Notes: generated by a model from the sequence alone, not told the origin. Positions 16,587-24,921 are shown, counted from the stretch's first letter. The stretch is 64,000 nucleotides of DNA from Leptolinea sp. HRD-7 (GCA_024363285.1 AP024710.1:682001-746000); one strand, 5' to 3'. Numbers and translations are program-made.

Positions 16587-17367
16587 TCTTCCTTTTCGAC
16601 TTGGCACAACATCATATATCATTCCGGATGATATCCTGCCCAATGCCCGATATCTGGCGGGAAAGGTGCGAGATATCCAACTGGTGCTCTTCGAGTTGGA
16701 CGATCAGTCTAACCTGCCGGACCACCGGGTGATCGACGAGTTGAACGAACTGTCCCATTGTCATGATTTGACATACTCCGTCCACCTTCCTCTTGATCTG
16801 CGTCTGGCAGCTATTGGAGAAGGAACTCATATTTCTATGGTGAAAGCCCGGCGGGTGATGGAATCGACCCGCGACCTAAACCCGGTTGCGTATGTGGTGC
16901 ATCTGGATGGGAAGGAAGAACGACTCTCATCTGACCCAGCGGTCTTGTCACCCTGGCGGGATCAGGCAGTGAAGTCACTGCGTGAGGCAGCGGGGTATTG
17001 CCGAGATATCCGTCAAATCGCTGTGGAAAATCTGGAAGGCTATCCGCTGGAATTTAATGACGCGGTCATCCACACAGCAGGTTGCTCGCGTTGTATTGAC
17101 ATCGGTCATCTCTGGCTTGACGGTCTCGATCCGATTCCCTACCTGAAAGACCGTCTGGAAGAAACCACCATTATGCATGTACATGGTATCGGCAAACGCG
17201 ACCATGAATCGCTACAATTAGTGGCAAGAGAAAAAATGGATGAGCTGATCCAGTTTTTGGTGGAGAAAAAATACAAAGGCATATTTACGTTGGAAATCTT
17301 TTCGGAAAGTGACCTGGAAACATCGATTGAGGTCATTGAAAATAGTGTTGCACGCCTGAGAGGTTAG
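16573..17367 (+). CDS. cbiR: TIM-barrel cobamide-remodelling hydrolase, CbiR-like
   Basis: The 264-residue protein belongs to the AP-endonuclease-2/xylose-isomerase-like TIM-barrel superfamily. Candidate metal ligands appear in YSVHLPLDL, YVVHLDGKEE, AVENLEG, CIDIGHLWLDG and the final LEIFSE. The known family member CbiR removes the lower ligand of imported cobamides so that a preferred base can be attached. Its place between cobS and cobU, under a cobalamin riboswitch, fits that job. A generic sugar-phosphate isomerase is the alternative. The role is inferred from family and context. Confidence 0.72.
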   Translation: MRLSDLPFRLGTTSYIIPDDILPNARYLAGKVRDIQLVLFELDDQSNLPDHRVIDELNELSHCHDLTYSVHLPLDLRLAAIGEGTHISMVKARRVMESTRDLNPVAYVVHLDGKEERLSSDPAVLSPWRDQAVKSLREAAGYCRDIRQIAVENLEGYPLEFNDAVIHTAGCSRCIDIGHLWLDGLDPIPYLKDRLEETTIMHVHGIGKRDHESLQLVAREKMDELIQFLVEKKYKGIFTLEIFSESDLETSIEVIENSVARLRG

Positions 17368-17370
17368 AAA

Positions 17371-17913
17371 ATGGCAGAAAAAGTCACCTTAATAATCGGG
17401 GGCGCGCGAAGCGGTAAAAGCTCATTCGCGGTCAAACTGGCGCAGCAAACGGGCAGCCATGTGTTATATATCGCGACGGCCCGTGTGCTGGATAAAGAAA
17501 TGGAACGACGGGTAGCCGCGCATAAAGCCGCGCGACCTGCCGCCTGGTCTACCCTTGAAGCGCCGGAGAACATTTCGACGGCATTGAAAGGCATACCCCA
17601 CAGTTATTCCGCTATTCTGCTGGATTGCGTCACCCTGATGCTGGGTGAATCCTTCAGTTGTATACCGGAAGATTCCAGTGAAGATGCTTTCTTTAGTGCC
17701 GGTGAAGATGCCATGGCAGATCTCTTTGCCGCGATAGATAACCGTCCTGAACCCTGGTTCTTGGTAAGTAATGAAGTAGGAATGGGAATAGTGCCAGAAT
17801 CACGAATGGGGCGAATTTTTCGCGACGTACAGGGACGCGCCAATCAACGGCTTGCCAGTCTGGCGAATGAAGTCTACCTGATGGCTGCCGGGATTCCGTT
17901 GAAGATCAAATAA
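17371..17913 (+). CDS. cobU: Adenosylcobinamide kinase / adenosylcobinamide-phosphate guanylyltransferase
   Basis: CobU phosphorylates adenosylcobinamide and then transfers GMP, giving the substrate of CobS. The 180-residue protein starts with the P-loop GGARSGKSS and has the VSNEVGMGIVPE motif and the closing GRANQRLASLANEVYLM..G.P. It starts 3 bases after the preceding gene and completes the salvage operon cobT-cobS-cbiR-cobU. Confidence 0.95.
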   Translation: MAEKVTLIIGGARSGKSSFAVKLAQQTGSHVLYIATARVLDKEMERRVAAHKAARPAAWSTLEAPENISTALKGIPHSYSAILLDCVTLMLGESFSCIPEDSSEDAFFSAGEDAMADLFAAIDNRPEPWFLVSNEVGMGIVPESRMGRIFRDVQGRANQRLASLANEVYLMAAGIPLKIK

Positions 17914-18039
17914 GCCAGAAAAATAAGAATTTCGTAAGAATCCTTAATTCGGTACTTTTTCTATTGATTTATATACAATCCGGTGCTATATTCACTAGTT
18001 GAATCAGAATGGTCCTCAGTTAGATTGGAGGTTGTTGCT

Positions 18040-18345
18040 ATGCCAGTTTATACCTATCGGTGTGAAAGTTGCGGAGTTCAATTTGAGAAGACGCAGAAAT
18101 TCAGCGACTCTCCTCTCACCCGCTGCCCAGAGTGCGGAAAGAAGGAATTGCGCAAGGTCTACACCCCGGTCGGAATCGTCTTCAAAGGATCCGGTTTTTA
18201 TGCTACCGATCACCGTTCCCCATCCGGCCAGGGACGAATGAGCAACTCGCATAGTGAAGAGAAGTCAACCGCGTCAGAATCAAAGCCCGTTGAATCGACT
18301 GCTCCTGCTAAACCAGCGGAGACGTCATCCGCGGCTTCAAATTAA
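18040..18345 (+). CDS. FmdB-family zinc-ribbon protein
   Basis: This 101-residue protein has the N-terminus MPVYTYRCESCG and a CxxC...CxxC zinc ribbon (CESC at 9-12, CPEC), followed by the family motif VGIVFKGSGFYATD. The C-terminal third is a Ser/Ala/Glu-rich disordered tail. Family members are thought to regulate, but their function is not established. The ATG at 18040 is chosen because TTGGAGG lies 8 bases upstream; an in-frame upstream extension to 17983 has no such site. A strong terminator follows. Confidence 0.85.
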   Translation: MPVYTYRCESCGVQFEKTQKFSDSPLTRCPECGKKELRKVYTPVGIVFKGSGFYATDHRSPSGQGRMSNSHSEEKSTASESKPVESTAPAKPAETSSAASN

Positions 18346-18362
18346 GTCACCCGACAAATCAT

Positions 18363-18393
18363 GAACGGGAGCCTTATGCTCCCGTTCTTTTTT
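18363..18393 (+). terminator. Terminator after the FmdB-like gene
   Basis: GAACGGGAGC pairs with GCTCCCGTTC around a 5-nt loop and is followed by six T. Confidence 0.92.
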
Positions 18394-18436
18394 AATCAAT
18401 TGGGAATGGTACAATTTACCTCGTTGGAGGAGTTCT

Positions 18437-18568
18437 ATGCCCGCAAAAACACAATCGCGCACGGCACCCAATTCTGAACAGCGCAAGAGACGTATACAAC
18501 AGATCGTATTCAACCTGCTGGCTATTCTGGTGATCATATCCTGGATCATTTCATTGATAGCCCATTGA
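18437..18568 (+). CDS. Small single-span membrane peptide (43 aa)
   Basis: ATG at 18437 has the strong ribosome-binding site TTGGAGGAG 5 bases upstream. The product has a polar, basic N-terminal half (SEQRKRRIQQ) and a hydrophobic helix (FNLLAILVIISWIISLIA) ending in His. This looks like a genuine N-in single-span peptide. It lies 58 bases before the flippase-like gene and may be cotranscribed with it. Function unknown. Confidence 0.7.
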   Translation: MPAKTQSRTAPNSEQRKRRIQQIVFNLLAILVIISWIISLIAH

Positions 18569-18626
18569 ACATTCGGGGAAAATTCAGGGATGATTATCTA
18601 AGATCCAGACTACACAGGAAGATTCA

Positions 18627-19625
18627 TTGAAACGCTGGCAATTTTGGCTTGGCCTTATCATCAGTATAGCTTTTCTCTATCTGGCATTGCGAGGTCTTCA
18701 TCTTGAACAGGTATGGACGGCTCTTCAATCAGCCAACTACTGGTGGCTGATCCCTGGAGTGCTGGTGTATTTTATCGGGGTATGGGTGCGTGCCTGGCGC
18801 TGGCATTACCTGCTCAGGCCGTTGAAACCCATTTCAACCCGCACGATGTTCCCGATCGTGACCATTGGATATATGGGGAACAATATTTATCCGGCGCGGG
18901 CAGGCGAAGTTTTGCGGGCTTTTGTTCTGAAGAAACATGAAAGCGTACCGGTATCGGCATCATTGGCCACGATTTTTGTCGAACGCGTGTTTGACGGCGT
19001 GGTCATGCTGGGATTTGTCTTTTTAAATCTACCCGAGTTGACTCGGCTGCAAACCGATTCGGGATTTGTGGGCAATATCCAGAACCTGTCAATCTGGGGA
19101 GCGGCCGCCTTTATCGGCGCATTAGTGGTATTCCTGTTAGCCGCGGCATTCCCCACAACCAGTGAAAAGATATTTGAAAAGACTTTTGTGCGCTTCCTGC
19201 CGGAACGCTTCCGCGAGAAAACTCTCGGGTTAACCCGACGTTTCCTTTCGGGGCTTGAATCTCTGCGCAGCCCGCGAGAAGCGTTAATGGTTTTTTTCAC
19301 CTCCGTGGTCATCTGGCTTCTCGAAACCGGCAAATACTGGTTTGTGATGCACGCTTTCCCATTCCAGGTCAGTTTTTTCGCATTGATGTTGATGAATGGT
19401 ATCGTCAATCTCGCCACCACCCTGCCTTCAGCGCCGGGGTATGTGGGCACGTTTGACGCTCCCGGCATCGCCCTGTTGACCGCTTACGGCGTTTCCGGCG
19501 AAGTGGCTGCCGGGTATACCCTGTTGCTGCATGTAGCCCTGTGGCTGCCCATCACCGCGTTGGGCGCGTATTACTTCACCCGCGAAGGTTTGAAATGGGG
19601 TGAGAAACCGGAGACACTGGAATGA
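18627..19625 (+). CDS. Flippase-like membrane protein (UPF0104 / LPG-synthase transmembrane family)
   Basis: The 332-residue protein has about eight transmembrane segments and the family motifs RAGEVLRAF, ATIFVERVFDG and TLPSAPGYVGTFDAPG. Related proteins include AglD and the membrane part of MprF, with suggested roles in lipid or polyprenyl-sugar translocation. The start is TTG at 18627 with CAGGA 8 bases upstream. It overlaps the following FAD oxidoreductase by 4 bases, so the pair probably acts together in lipid or isoprenoid metabolism (inference). Confidence 0.85.
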   Translation: MKRWQFWLGLIISIAFLYLALRGLHLEQVWTALQSANYWWLIPGVLVYFIGVWVRAWRWHYLLRPLKPISTRTMFPIVTIGYMGNNIYPARAGEVLRAFVLKKHESVPVSASLATIFVERVFDGVVMLGFVFLNLPELTRLQTDSGFVGNIQNLSIWGAAAFIGALVVFLLAAAFPTTSEKIFEKTFVRFLPERFREKTLGLTRRFLSGLESLRSPREALMVFFTSVVIWLLETGKYWFVMHAFPFQVSFFALMLMNGIVNLATTLPSAPGYVGTFDAPGIALLTAYGVSGEVAAGYTLLLHVALWLPITALGAYYFTREGLKWGEKPETLE

Positions 19626-20923
19626 AGATCGCGATCGTAGGATGCGGTATGGCCGGAATGTCAGCCGCTTTTGACCTGGTCAACGCCGGACATACGGTAG
19701 AAATTTTTGAAGCTGCCGGAGAACCCGGTGGTCTGGCTGGCGGTTTTAAGGAGCCGGAATGGAAGTGGTCGCTGGAAAAGTTCTACCACCACTGGTTCCT
19801 TTCTGATAAAGACATGTTCGGTCTGATCAAAGAACTGGGGTGGGAAGACCACGTAGTCGTCAAACAGCCGAAAACGGTGATGTATCATGATGGGAGATTT
19901 TATCCGTTTGATTCTATCGTATCTGCTGCCCTGTATCCCGGGTTGGGTTGGGGATTAAACAAGATACGCTTTGGCCTGGCTACCCTGTACATTCGGCTGA
20001 CCTCCAACTGGAAGCCGATGGAACACACCACGGTCGACGCCTGGATGCGCAAGTATGCAGGCGAAACAGCCTACAATACGATGTGGCTGCCCATGCTCGA
20101 TGGCAAATTCGGTGAAAAGTACGCCCGGCAGGTCAACATGGCCTGGATGTGGGCGCGGTTGCACAGCCGCACAACCAGACTGGCCACTTTTGAAGGCGGC
20201 TTCCAGGCATTTGCCGATTCTCTGGCGGCCGAGCTGCAGAAACGCGGCGTGATCATCCACTTTAACACCGGTGTGGACTCTATCCGCCAGGGCAAGGATG
20301 GACAGCTCACCCTGACGGCAGTCGATGGAACGCACACCTTTGAACGCTGCATGGTCACCACATCACCCGCGCTGATGGCCAGAATGGCACCTGATCTTCC
20401 AAAAGAATACCTGCAAGGATTATTGGATCTGAAAAGTATAGGCGCTGTGGTTATGGTGTTGGCCATCAAACACCCTCTTTCAAAAGAGGGGTATTACTGG
20501 TTCAACCTGCCAAAATCCGCTGGATTCCCATTCCTGGCACTGGTGGAACACACGAACTTCTTGCCGAAAGAAAACTACAACGGTGACCACCTTCTGTACT
20601 GCGGTGACTACCTGGATACTGACCATGAATACTTCCAGTTATCGCAGGAAGAACTTTTACAGCGGTTCATCCCGGCGCTTCAGCGAGTCAACCCCGAATT
20701 TAAACCGGATTGGGTACGTAAGGCCTGGCTGTTCCGCACCAAATACGCCCAGCCGGTTCCGTTGGTAGACCATTCCAAAAATATTCCGGATATCAAGACG
20801 CCCATACCCGGCCTTTTCTTCGCCAGCATGAGCCAGGTTTACCCGTGGGATCGCGGAACGAATTTTGCCGTTGAGATCGGACGCCGGACTGCGCGAATGA
20901 TCATGACGGCGACTCAAATATGA
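19622..20923 (+). CDS. FAD-dependent oxidoreductase, protoporphyrinogen/amine-oxidase-like
   Basis: The 433-residue protein opens with the Rossmann motif GCGMAGMSAAFDL and the GG motif EPGGLAGGF that bind FAD. The C-terminal FAMS.....DRGTNFAVEIGR is the second FAD-binding stretch of the amine-oxidase/phytoene-desaturase superfamily. Substrate is unknown; a desaturase or oxidase acting on a lipid-linked molecule fits the translational coupling to the upstream flippase-like gene. It is too diverged to call HemG/HemY. Confidence 0.82.
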   Translation: MKIAIVGCGMAGMSAAFDLVNAGHTVEIFEAAGEPGGLAGGFKEPEWKWSLEKFYHHWFLSDKDMFGLIKELGWEDHVVVKQPKTVMYHDGRFYPFDSIVSAALYPGLGWGLNKIRFGLATLYIRLTSNWKPMEHTTVDAWMRKYAGETAYNTMWLPMLDGKFGEKYARQVNMAWMWARLHSRTTRLATFEGGFQAFADSLAAELQKRGVIIHFNTGVDSIRQGKDGQLTLTAVDGTHTFERCMVTTSPALMARMAPDLPKEYLQGLLDLKSIGAVVMVLAIKHPLSKEGYYWFNLPKSAGFPFLALVEHTNFLPKENYNGDHLLYCGDYLDTDHEYFQLSQEELLQRFIPALQRVNPEFKPDWVRKAWLFRTKYAQPVPLVDHSKNIPDIKTPIPGLFFASMSQVYPWDRGTNFAVEIGRRTARMIMTATQI

Positions 20924-20968
20924 ATCGCTGACTCTATGCCGATTCGAGTTTCTTCTAGTAATTATTCT

Positions 20969-21043
20969 TTATCCACAGCCCCCTTAATTGGGGGGATGAA
21001 TCAAATTTAAGGCACTTGCCCCCATATATAGGGTTGTGGACAA
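20969..21043. other. Two DnaA boxes upstream of dnaA; possible origin region
   Basis: A perfect TTATCCACA box lies at 20969-20977 and a TTGTCCACA box on the minus strand at 21035-21043. Between them is a CCCCC/GGGGG hairpin. The gap 20924-21353 has no gene and holds AT-rich stretches. Two boxes are few for an origin, so this may instead be dnaA autoregulation. Confidence 0.5.
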
Positions 21044-21173
21044 CTTTTTCAAACCAGAAATGGCACGAACAGGTATTCGAAACTACTATCTTAAAAATCA
21101 ACACGTGTCGCTTTTGTTAAGATTAATAACCTTAAAACATCCGGTTTTTTTAGGCTGCCGTAGCGGAATCACC

Positions 21174-21202
21174 TTGTTTGCACCTTCTCTTTTTGTTAGA
21201 AT
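21174..21202 (+). promoter_or_regulatory. Candidate dnaA promoter
   Basis: TTGTTT (21174-21179) and TAGAAT (21197-21202) are 17 bases apart. The implied leader of about 145 nt contains two hairpins: GAGGG/CCCTC at 21217-21231 and the perfect 8-bp CCCATTGC/GCAATGGG at 21276-21294, 60 bases before the ATG. Confidence 0.5.
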
Positions 21203-21353
21203 TTGGAAGTAAATTAGAGGGAAACGCCCTCAGGCATTCTCACCGGCAGTTACCAAAAAACCAAACATTTTCCTTCCCATTGCGGTGCAATGGGATTTCT
21301 TAACTATTGCCTTTTTTCAAACCGCTACACAATCTCTGTTGGAGGCCCGATCA

Positions 21354-22709
21354 ATGATGAACCCACAATCTGCATGGCAGGCGGCATTAGGTCAACTACA
21401 AATGGAAATGCCCAAAGCCAATTTTGATACCTGGGTACGCAGCACCGAATTGATCAACTACGAAAAAAACACCTTCACAGTTGGTGTTCAGAACGCATAC
21501 GCGCGAGACTGGCTTGATACCCGCCTGACCAGCACAGTATCGCGTATTTTGACGGGTCTAATGGATGCCAGCCAAACGGTACGGTTTGTCGTCTGGCAGA
21601 AGAATATTGAACCGGCGGTGGATGAAACCGCACTTGAAAACGAACTCGAAGAAGAGCAGCGCGAAATTGAAGTACGCACCAACCGAACTCTGAATCCGCG
21701 CTACACATTTGAATCTTTCGTAGTCGGCGCCAGCAATCGATTGGCTCACGCGGCCAGCCTTGCCGTAGCCGAAAACCCCGCCCGCGCTTACAATCCCCTC
21801 TTTCTCTATGGGGGAGTAGGACTGGGCAAAACCCACATGCTGCAGGCCATCGGCAACTCGACAAACACCCGAAATTTGTCAGTGCTGTATGTTTCTTCAG
21901 AAGAATTTACCAACGACCTGATCAATGCCATTCGCACCCATACCACCAACCAGTTCCGTGACCGGTACCGCAAAGCAGACGTTCTGCTGATCGATGATAT
22001 CCAGTTCATCGCCGGTAAGGAATCAACCCAGGAAGAATTTTTCCACACTTTCAACGCACTTCATGGAGCCAACAAACAGCTTGTAATTTCTTCTGACCGC
22101 CCTCCCAAGGCCATGGTCACACTGGAAGAACGGCTGCGCTCACGCTTCGAATGGGGACTGACGGTGGATATTCAACCGCCAGACCTGGAAACCCGCATGG
22201 CTATTTTGCGGTCAAAAGCTGATCGAGCCGGCCGCCAGGTGCCCAATGAGATCATCGAGATTATCGCCCGCCAGATACAATCCAACATTCGCGAACTGGA
22301 AGGCGCCCTTACCCGTGTTTTGGCCTTTTCTGATTTGAGCGGTATGCCGCTCACTCCGCAACTGGTCACTTCTGCCCTGGCCGATATGCTGCCCCAACAC
22401 AGCTCCATGGAACCCCGCCAGGTGGTCAACACCGTTGCCCGCGCCTTTGGCATCACCACAGAACAGATGCTCGGCCGCGACCGCTCACGCGGCGTGGCAT
22501 TACCCCGCCAGGTAGCCATGTACCTGCTCAGGGAAGTCGCCAATGTTTCTCTGCCGCAAATCGGGCAGGCACTTGGCGGCCGCGACCATACTACCGTTAT
22601 GTATGCCTGTGAAAAGGTTGCCGACCTGATCGAACGTGACGATCATCTTCGCCGTCAGGTTGTGCAATTGCGCGACCAGTTGTTTGGCCGAACGCCGATG
22701 GCCCTGTAG
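21354..22709 (+). CDS. dnaA: Chromosomal replication initiator DnaA
   Basis: DnaA binds DnaA boxes and opens the origin. The 451-residue protein has the N-terminal domain I (QAALGQLQMEMPKANFDTW), the AAA+ Walker A GGVGLGKTHM, Walker B LLIDDIQF, and the C-terminal DNA-binding signature GGRDHTTVMYACEKV. The ATG at 21354 is chosen because TTGGAGG lies 8 bases upstream and it matches the family N-terminus; the open frame extends to 21285 without support. dnaN does not follow, unlike the classical arrangement. Confidence 0.97.
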   Translation: MMNPQSAWQAALGQLQMEMPKANFDTWVRSTELINYEKNTFTVGVQNAYARDWLDTRLTSTVSRILTGLMDASQTVRFVVWQKNIEPAVDETALENELEEEQREIEVRTNRTLNPRYTFESFVVGASNRLAHAASLAVAENPARAYNPLFLYGGVGLGKTHMLQAIGNSTNTRNLSVLYVSSEEFTNDLINAIRTHTTNQFRDRYRKADVLLIDDIQFIAGKESTQEEFFHTFNALHGANKQLVISSDRPPKAMVTLEERLRSRFEWGLTVDIQPPDLETRMAILRSKADRAGRQVPNEIIEIIARQIQSNIRELEGALTRVLAFSDLSGMPLTPQLVTSALADMLPQHSSMEPRQVVNTVARAFGITTEQMLGRDRSRGVALPRQVAMYLLREVANVSLPQIGQALGGRDHTTVMYACEKVADLIERDDHLRRQVVQLRDQLFGRTPMAL

Positions 22710-22732
22710 TTCACTGCTGCTTCATTATTCGT

Positions 22733-22770
22733 AAAGAGCCGTTTCCGGGAGTTTTTCGGGACGGCTCTTT
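22733..22770 (+). terminator. Terminator after dnaA
   Basis: AAAGAGCCGT and ACGGCTCTTT form a long stem closed by an inner GC-rich hairpin, with A and T flanks that would let it work in both directions. Confidence 0.8.
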
Positions 22771-22867
22771 ATGTTTTAGCTCATCACACCAGGATTGAAG
22801 TACAATCTTTATCTTCAGGCACATATTCACCGGATTAAAACCGGACCGAGCGAGTGTGGAGATCCTC

Positions 22868-24010
22868 ATGGAGAACATATCAAAAGTCGTTGTGGTGCAG
22901 TGCGATTCATATGAGATCGAATCTGTACGGACAGCCGTAAAACGTGGACTCAACCTTCTGGGCGGTGCCGGTCAGTTCGCCGCTTCCGGTGAAAAAATAC
23001 TGATCAAACCCAATTTGCTTGTGGGCGATCCACCGGAAAAGTGTGTCAGTCCACACCCGAGCGTATTCCAGGCAGTTCTGGAAGAGCTCAAAGCAACCGG
23101 GGCTAACCTCTCATATGGTGATTCCCCGGCCGTTGGAAGCCTTGCTCTTGCCGCCCGCTATTCCGGCTTGCTGGCTCCGGCGGAACACCTTGGCGTTCCC
23201 ATGGCTGATTTTCAGACCAGTGTAACAGTCCCCTTCCCGGATGGGAATTTGATCAAACAGTTCACTCTGGTAAAAGATGTAGTTGAAACAGATGGATTGA
23301 TCAGCCTTTGCAAACTTAAGAGCCATGCCCTCACCCGCATCACCGGGGCGGTTAAGAATCAGTTCGGGTGTGTTCCCGGTGTATTAAAAACAGAGTTCCA
23401 CGCGTCACTTCCCAACCCGCAGGTTTTCTCGCGTATGCTGGTTGATTTGAACCGTCTGATCAAACCCCGCCTGTTTATTATGGACGGCATCATGGCCATG
23501 GAAGGGAACGGTCCGCGTAATGGGACGCCCAGAAAGATGCGCGTGATCCTGATGTCAACCGACCCCGTAGCGCTGGACGCTACCGTCTGCCGCCTGGTTA
23601 ACCTCGATGAAAAAATGGTGGATACCATAGTATTCGGTGAGCAATTTGGCCTGGGAACCGCCAAAGTTGAACTTCTGGGTGACCCCATTGAATCGTTCAT
23701 CACTCCCGATTTTAACGTCAATCGCCAACCAGCCGGTTTGAACACCAATCGGAACGTTTTTCTATCCACCCTGATCCGGCGGTACGTGTCACAGCGCCCG
23801 GTGATCGACCAGGCCAAATGCACCCACTGCGGCAAGTGCGAAGAGATCTGCCCGGCGCAACCCAAAGCCCTGTCATGGGCAGATGGGCGAAAACAACCCC
23901 CGGTATATGATTACAGCCTGTGCATCCGCTGTTTCTGCTGCCAGGAAATTTGCCCGCACGAAGCCATCTCGGTTAAAACACCAATGATCAGACGAATTCT
24001 TCGCGGGTGA
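22868..24010 (+). CDS. DUF362 protein with C-terminal 2x[4Fe-4S] ferredoxin domain
   Basis: The 380-residue protein has an N-terminal DUF362 domain (KPNLLVGDPPEKCVSPHPSV, SLCKLKSHALTRITGAVKN, MDGIMAMEGNGPRNGTP). Two ferredoxin motifs follow, CTHCGKCEEICP near residue 315 and CIRCFCCQEICP near 350, each able to hold a [4Fe-4S] cluster. An electron-transfer role is likely, but the substrate is unknown. The ATG at 22868 has GGAG 6 bases upstream; a GTG 12 bases earlier is an alternative. It stands alone after the dnaA terminator. Confidence 0.85.
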   Translation: MENISKVVVVQCDSYEIESVRTAVKRGLNLLGGAGQFAASGEKILIKPNLLVGDPPEKCVSPHPSVFQAVLEELKATGANLSYGDSPAVGSLALAARYSGLLAPAEHLGVPMADFQTSVTVPFPDGNLIKQFTLVKDVVETDGLISLCKLKSHALTRITGAVKNQFGCVPGVLKTEFHASLPNPQVFSRMLVDLNRLIKPRLFIMDGIMAMEGNGPRNGTPRKMRVILMSTDPVALDATVCRLVNLDEKMVDTIVFGEQFGLGTAKVELLGDPIESFITPDFNVNRQPAGLNTNRNVFLSTLIRRYVSQRPVIDQAKCTHCGKCEEICPAQPKALSWADGRKQPPVYDYSLCIRCFCCQEICPHEAISVKTPMIRRILRG

Positions 24011-24178
24011 AGGATTGGTATAAACAAGAAATAGTTATTGAAGTTGCTCGTCTGAAAGAGTATAGTTGATTCAGGTTGCAACTTTATTTCACCGCGACAC
24101 TGAAGCTGGCGGAATCATCGAAACCAGCATTGTTTGAATAATTTTACCGGTGTGGCAAATTGGATGGGATCTTTTATC

Positions 24179-24204
24179 AAGTCGACCAGCGATCGACTTC
24201 TTTT
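24179..24204 (+). terminator. Probable terminator downstream of the DUF362 gene
   Basis: AAGTCGA pairs with TCGACTT around a 7-nt loop, followed by CTTTT. It lies in the 24011-24269 gap, about 170 bases after the stop codon. Confidence 0.5.
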
Positions 24205-24269
24205 GACATCGCCACAATAAAATGCCGGTCCTGGAAGACACATGAAAATGTGCGGGAAAGGACAAACCC

Positions 24270-24698
24270 ATGAGTAGTGCTCACATTTTTAGAGAGTTCT
24301 TCATGGCGGTAATCATCGCGTTTCTGGCAGTAGCAATATGTCTATCATCGGTCGTTTTTGCCGATGGCCCGGCGCCCGTCAGCCCATCAACCGATGAAAA
24401 TCCTCAAGCTCCTCCTTCAGATAATCCGGATGAATACCCGCCGCCAGAGGATGAATGGGTGCCATGGCCAATTGAAGGGCCGGAAGATGAACGGATATTC
24501 ACAGAGAAAACCGGTTCCAGCGGCATGAAATTCACCCGGAACAATAGAGAGGAAGAGGGTGAACTGGAGGCCCAAAAACTTGCGACATCAACAATCTATA
24601 CTGTTGACCCTGAGTTTTCAGCTTTCCTGATTAATAATCCATCCAGTCATGTACTATACAATTCTCTCATCAGCCGCTCCATTGCCCGATTAAACTAA
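24270..24698 (+). CDS. Small secreted hypothetical protein (142 aa)
   Basis: The protein has an N-terminal signal peptide (hydrophobic core about 12-30, likely cleaved after VFA) followed by a Pro/Asp/Glu-rich acidic region with PPSDNPDEYPPPEDEW-type sequence. A short ordered tail follows. The start has AAGGA 9 bases upstream. No family is recognised; it may be a surface-exposed acidic protein. It precedes the argG leader. Confidence 0.6.
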   Translation: MSSAHIFREFFMAVIIAFLAVAICLSSVVFADGPAPVSPSTDENPQAPPSDNPDEYPPPEDEWVPWPIEGPEDERIFTEKTGSSGMKFTRNNREEEGELEAQKLATSTIYTVDPEFSAFLINNPSSHVLYNSLISRSIARLN

Positions 24699-24728
24699 TC
24701 TGACAGACTTTCGTCAGCCATGTGATCC

Positions 24729-24756
24729 TTGACGCTGTGCCGTTTTACGGTACAAT
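24729..24756 (+). promoter_or_regulatory. argGH promoter
   Basis: TTGACG (24729-24734) and TACAAT (24751-24756) are separated by 16 bases. The predicted start near 24763 abuts the leader-ORF ATG. An inverted repeat GCAAT-N9-ATTGC (24761-24779) covers the start site and could be an operator; it only loosely resembles an ARG box. Confidence 0.65.
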
Positions 24757-24763
24757 ACAGGCA

Positions 24764-24820
24764 ATGAAATCTGAATTGCGAGCCCGACGAAACTTTTTCT
24801 CCCACATCTCTGGATGGTAG
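24764..24820 (+). CDS. Putative arginine leader peptide of argG (18 aa)
   Basis: The ORF encodes MKSELRARRNFFSHISGW, with three Arg codons, all CGA, within four codons. It begins at or one base after the predicted transcription start, so it would be translated as a leaderless mRNA; there is no ribosome-binding site. The Arg codons lie at 24779-24790, at the base of a 9-bp hairpin (24787-24832). This is the layout expected for ribosome-stalling control of arginine synthesis genes, but the mechanism is inferred. Confidence 0.5.
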   Translation: MKSELRARRNFFSHISGW

Positions 24821-24832
24821 GGTAAGTTTCGT
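24787..24832 (+). promoter_or_regulatory. Leader hairpin overlapping the Arg codons
   Basis: ACGAAACTT (24787-24795) pairs perfectly with AAGTTTCGT (24824-24832). A ribosome on the leader ORF would melt it, and a ribosome stalled at the CGA codons would block its 5' arm. Confidence 0.55.
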
Positions 24833-24872
24833 TTTCCGGAATTCGTCAGAAAGTTTTTCCTGAGTACACGCA

Positions 24873-24900
24873 AACCCCGCCAATCCGGCGGGGTTTTTTT
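24873..24900 (+). terminator. Attenuator terminator before argG
   Basis: AACCCCGCC and GGCGGGGTT form a very stable stem with a 5-nt loop, followed by seven T. It lies between the promoter and argG, 22 bases before the argG ATG, so argG depends on read-through. Confidence 0.9.
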
Positions 24901-24921
24901 ATTATTTTCCCGGAGGAATCA

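Noticed and set aside
24757..24900. T-box riboswitch before argG
   Set aside because: The T-box sequence AGGGTGGNACCGCG is absent and the leader is too short for a normal Stem I.
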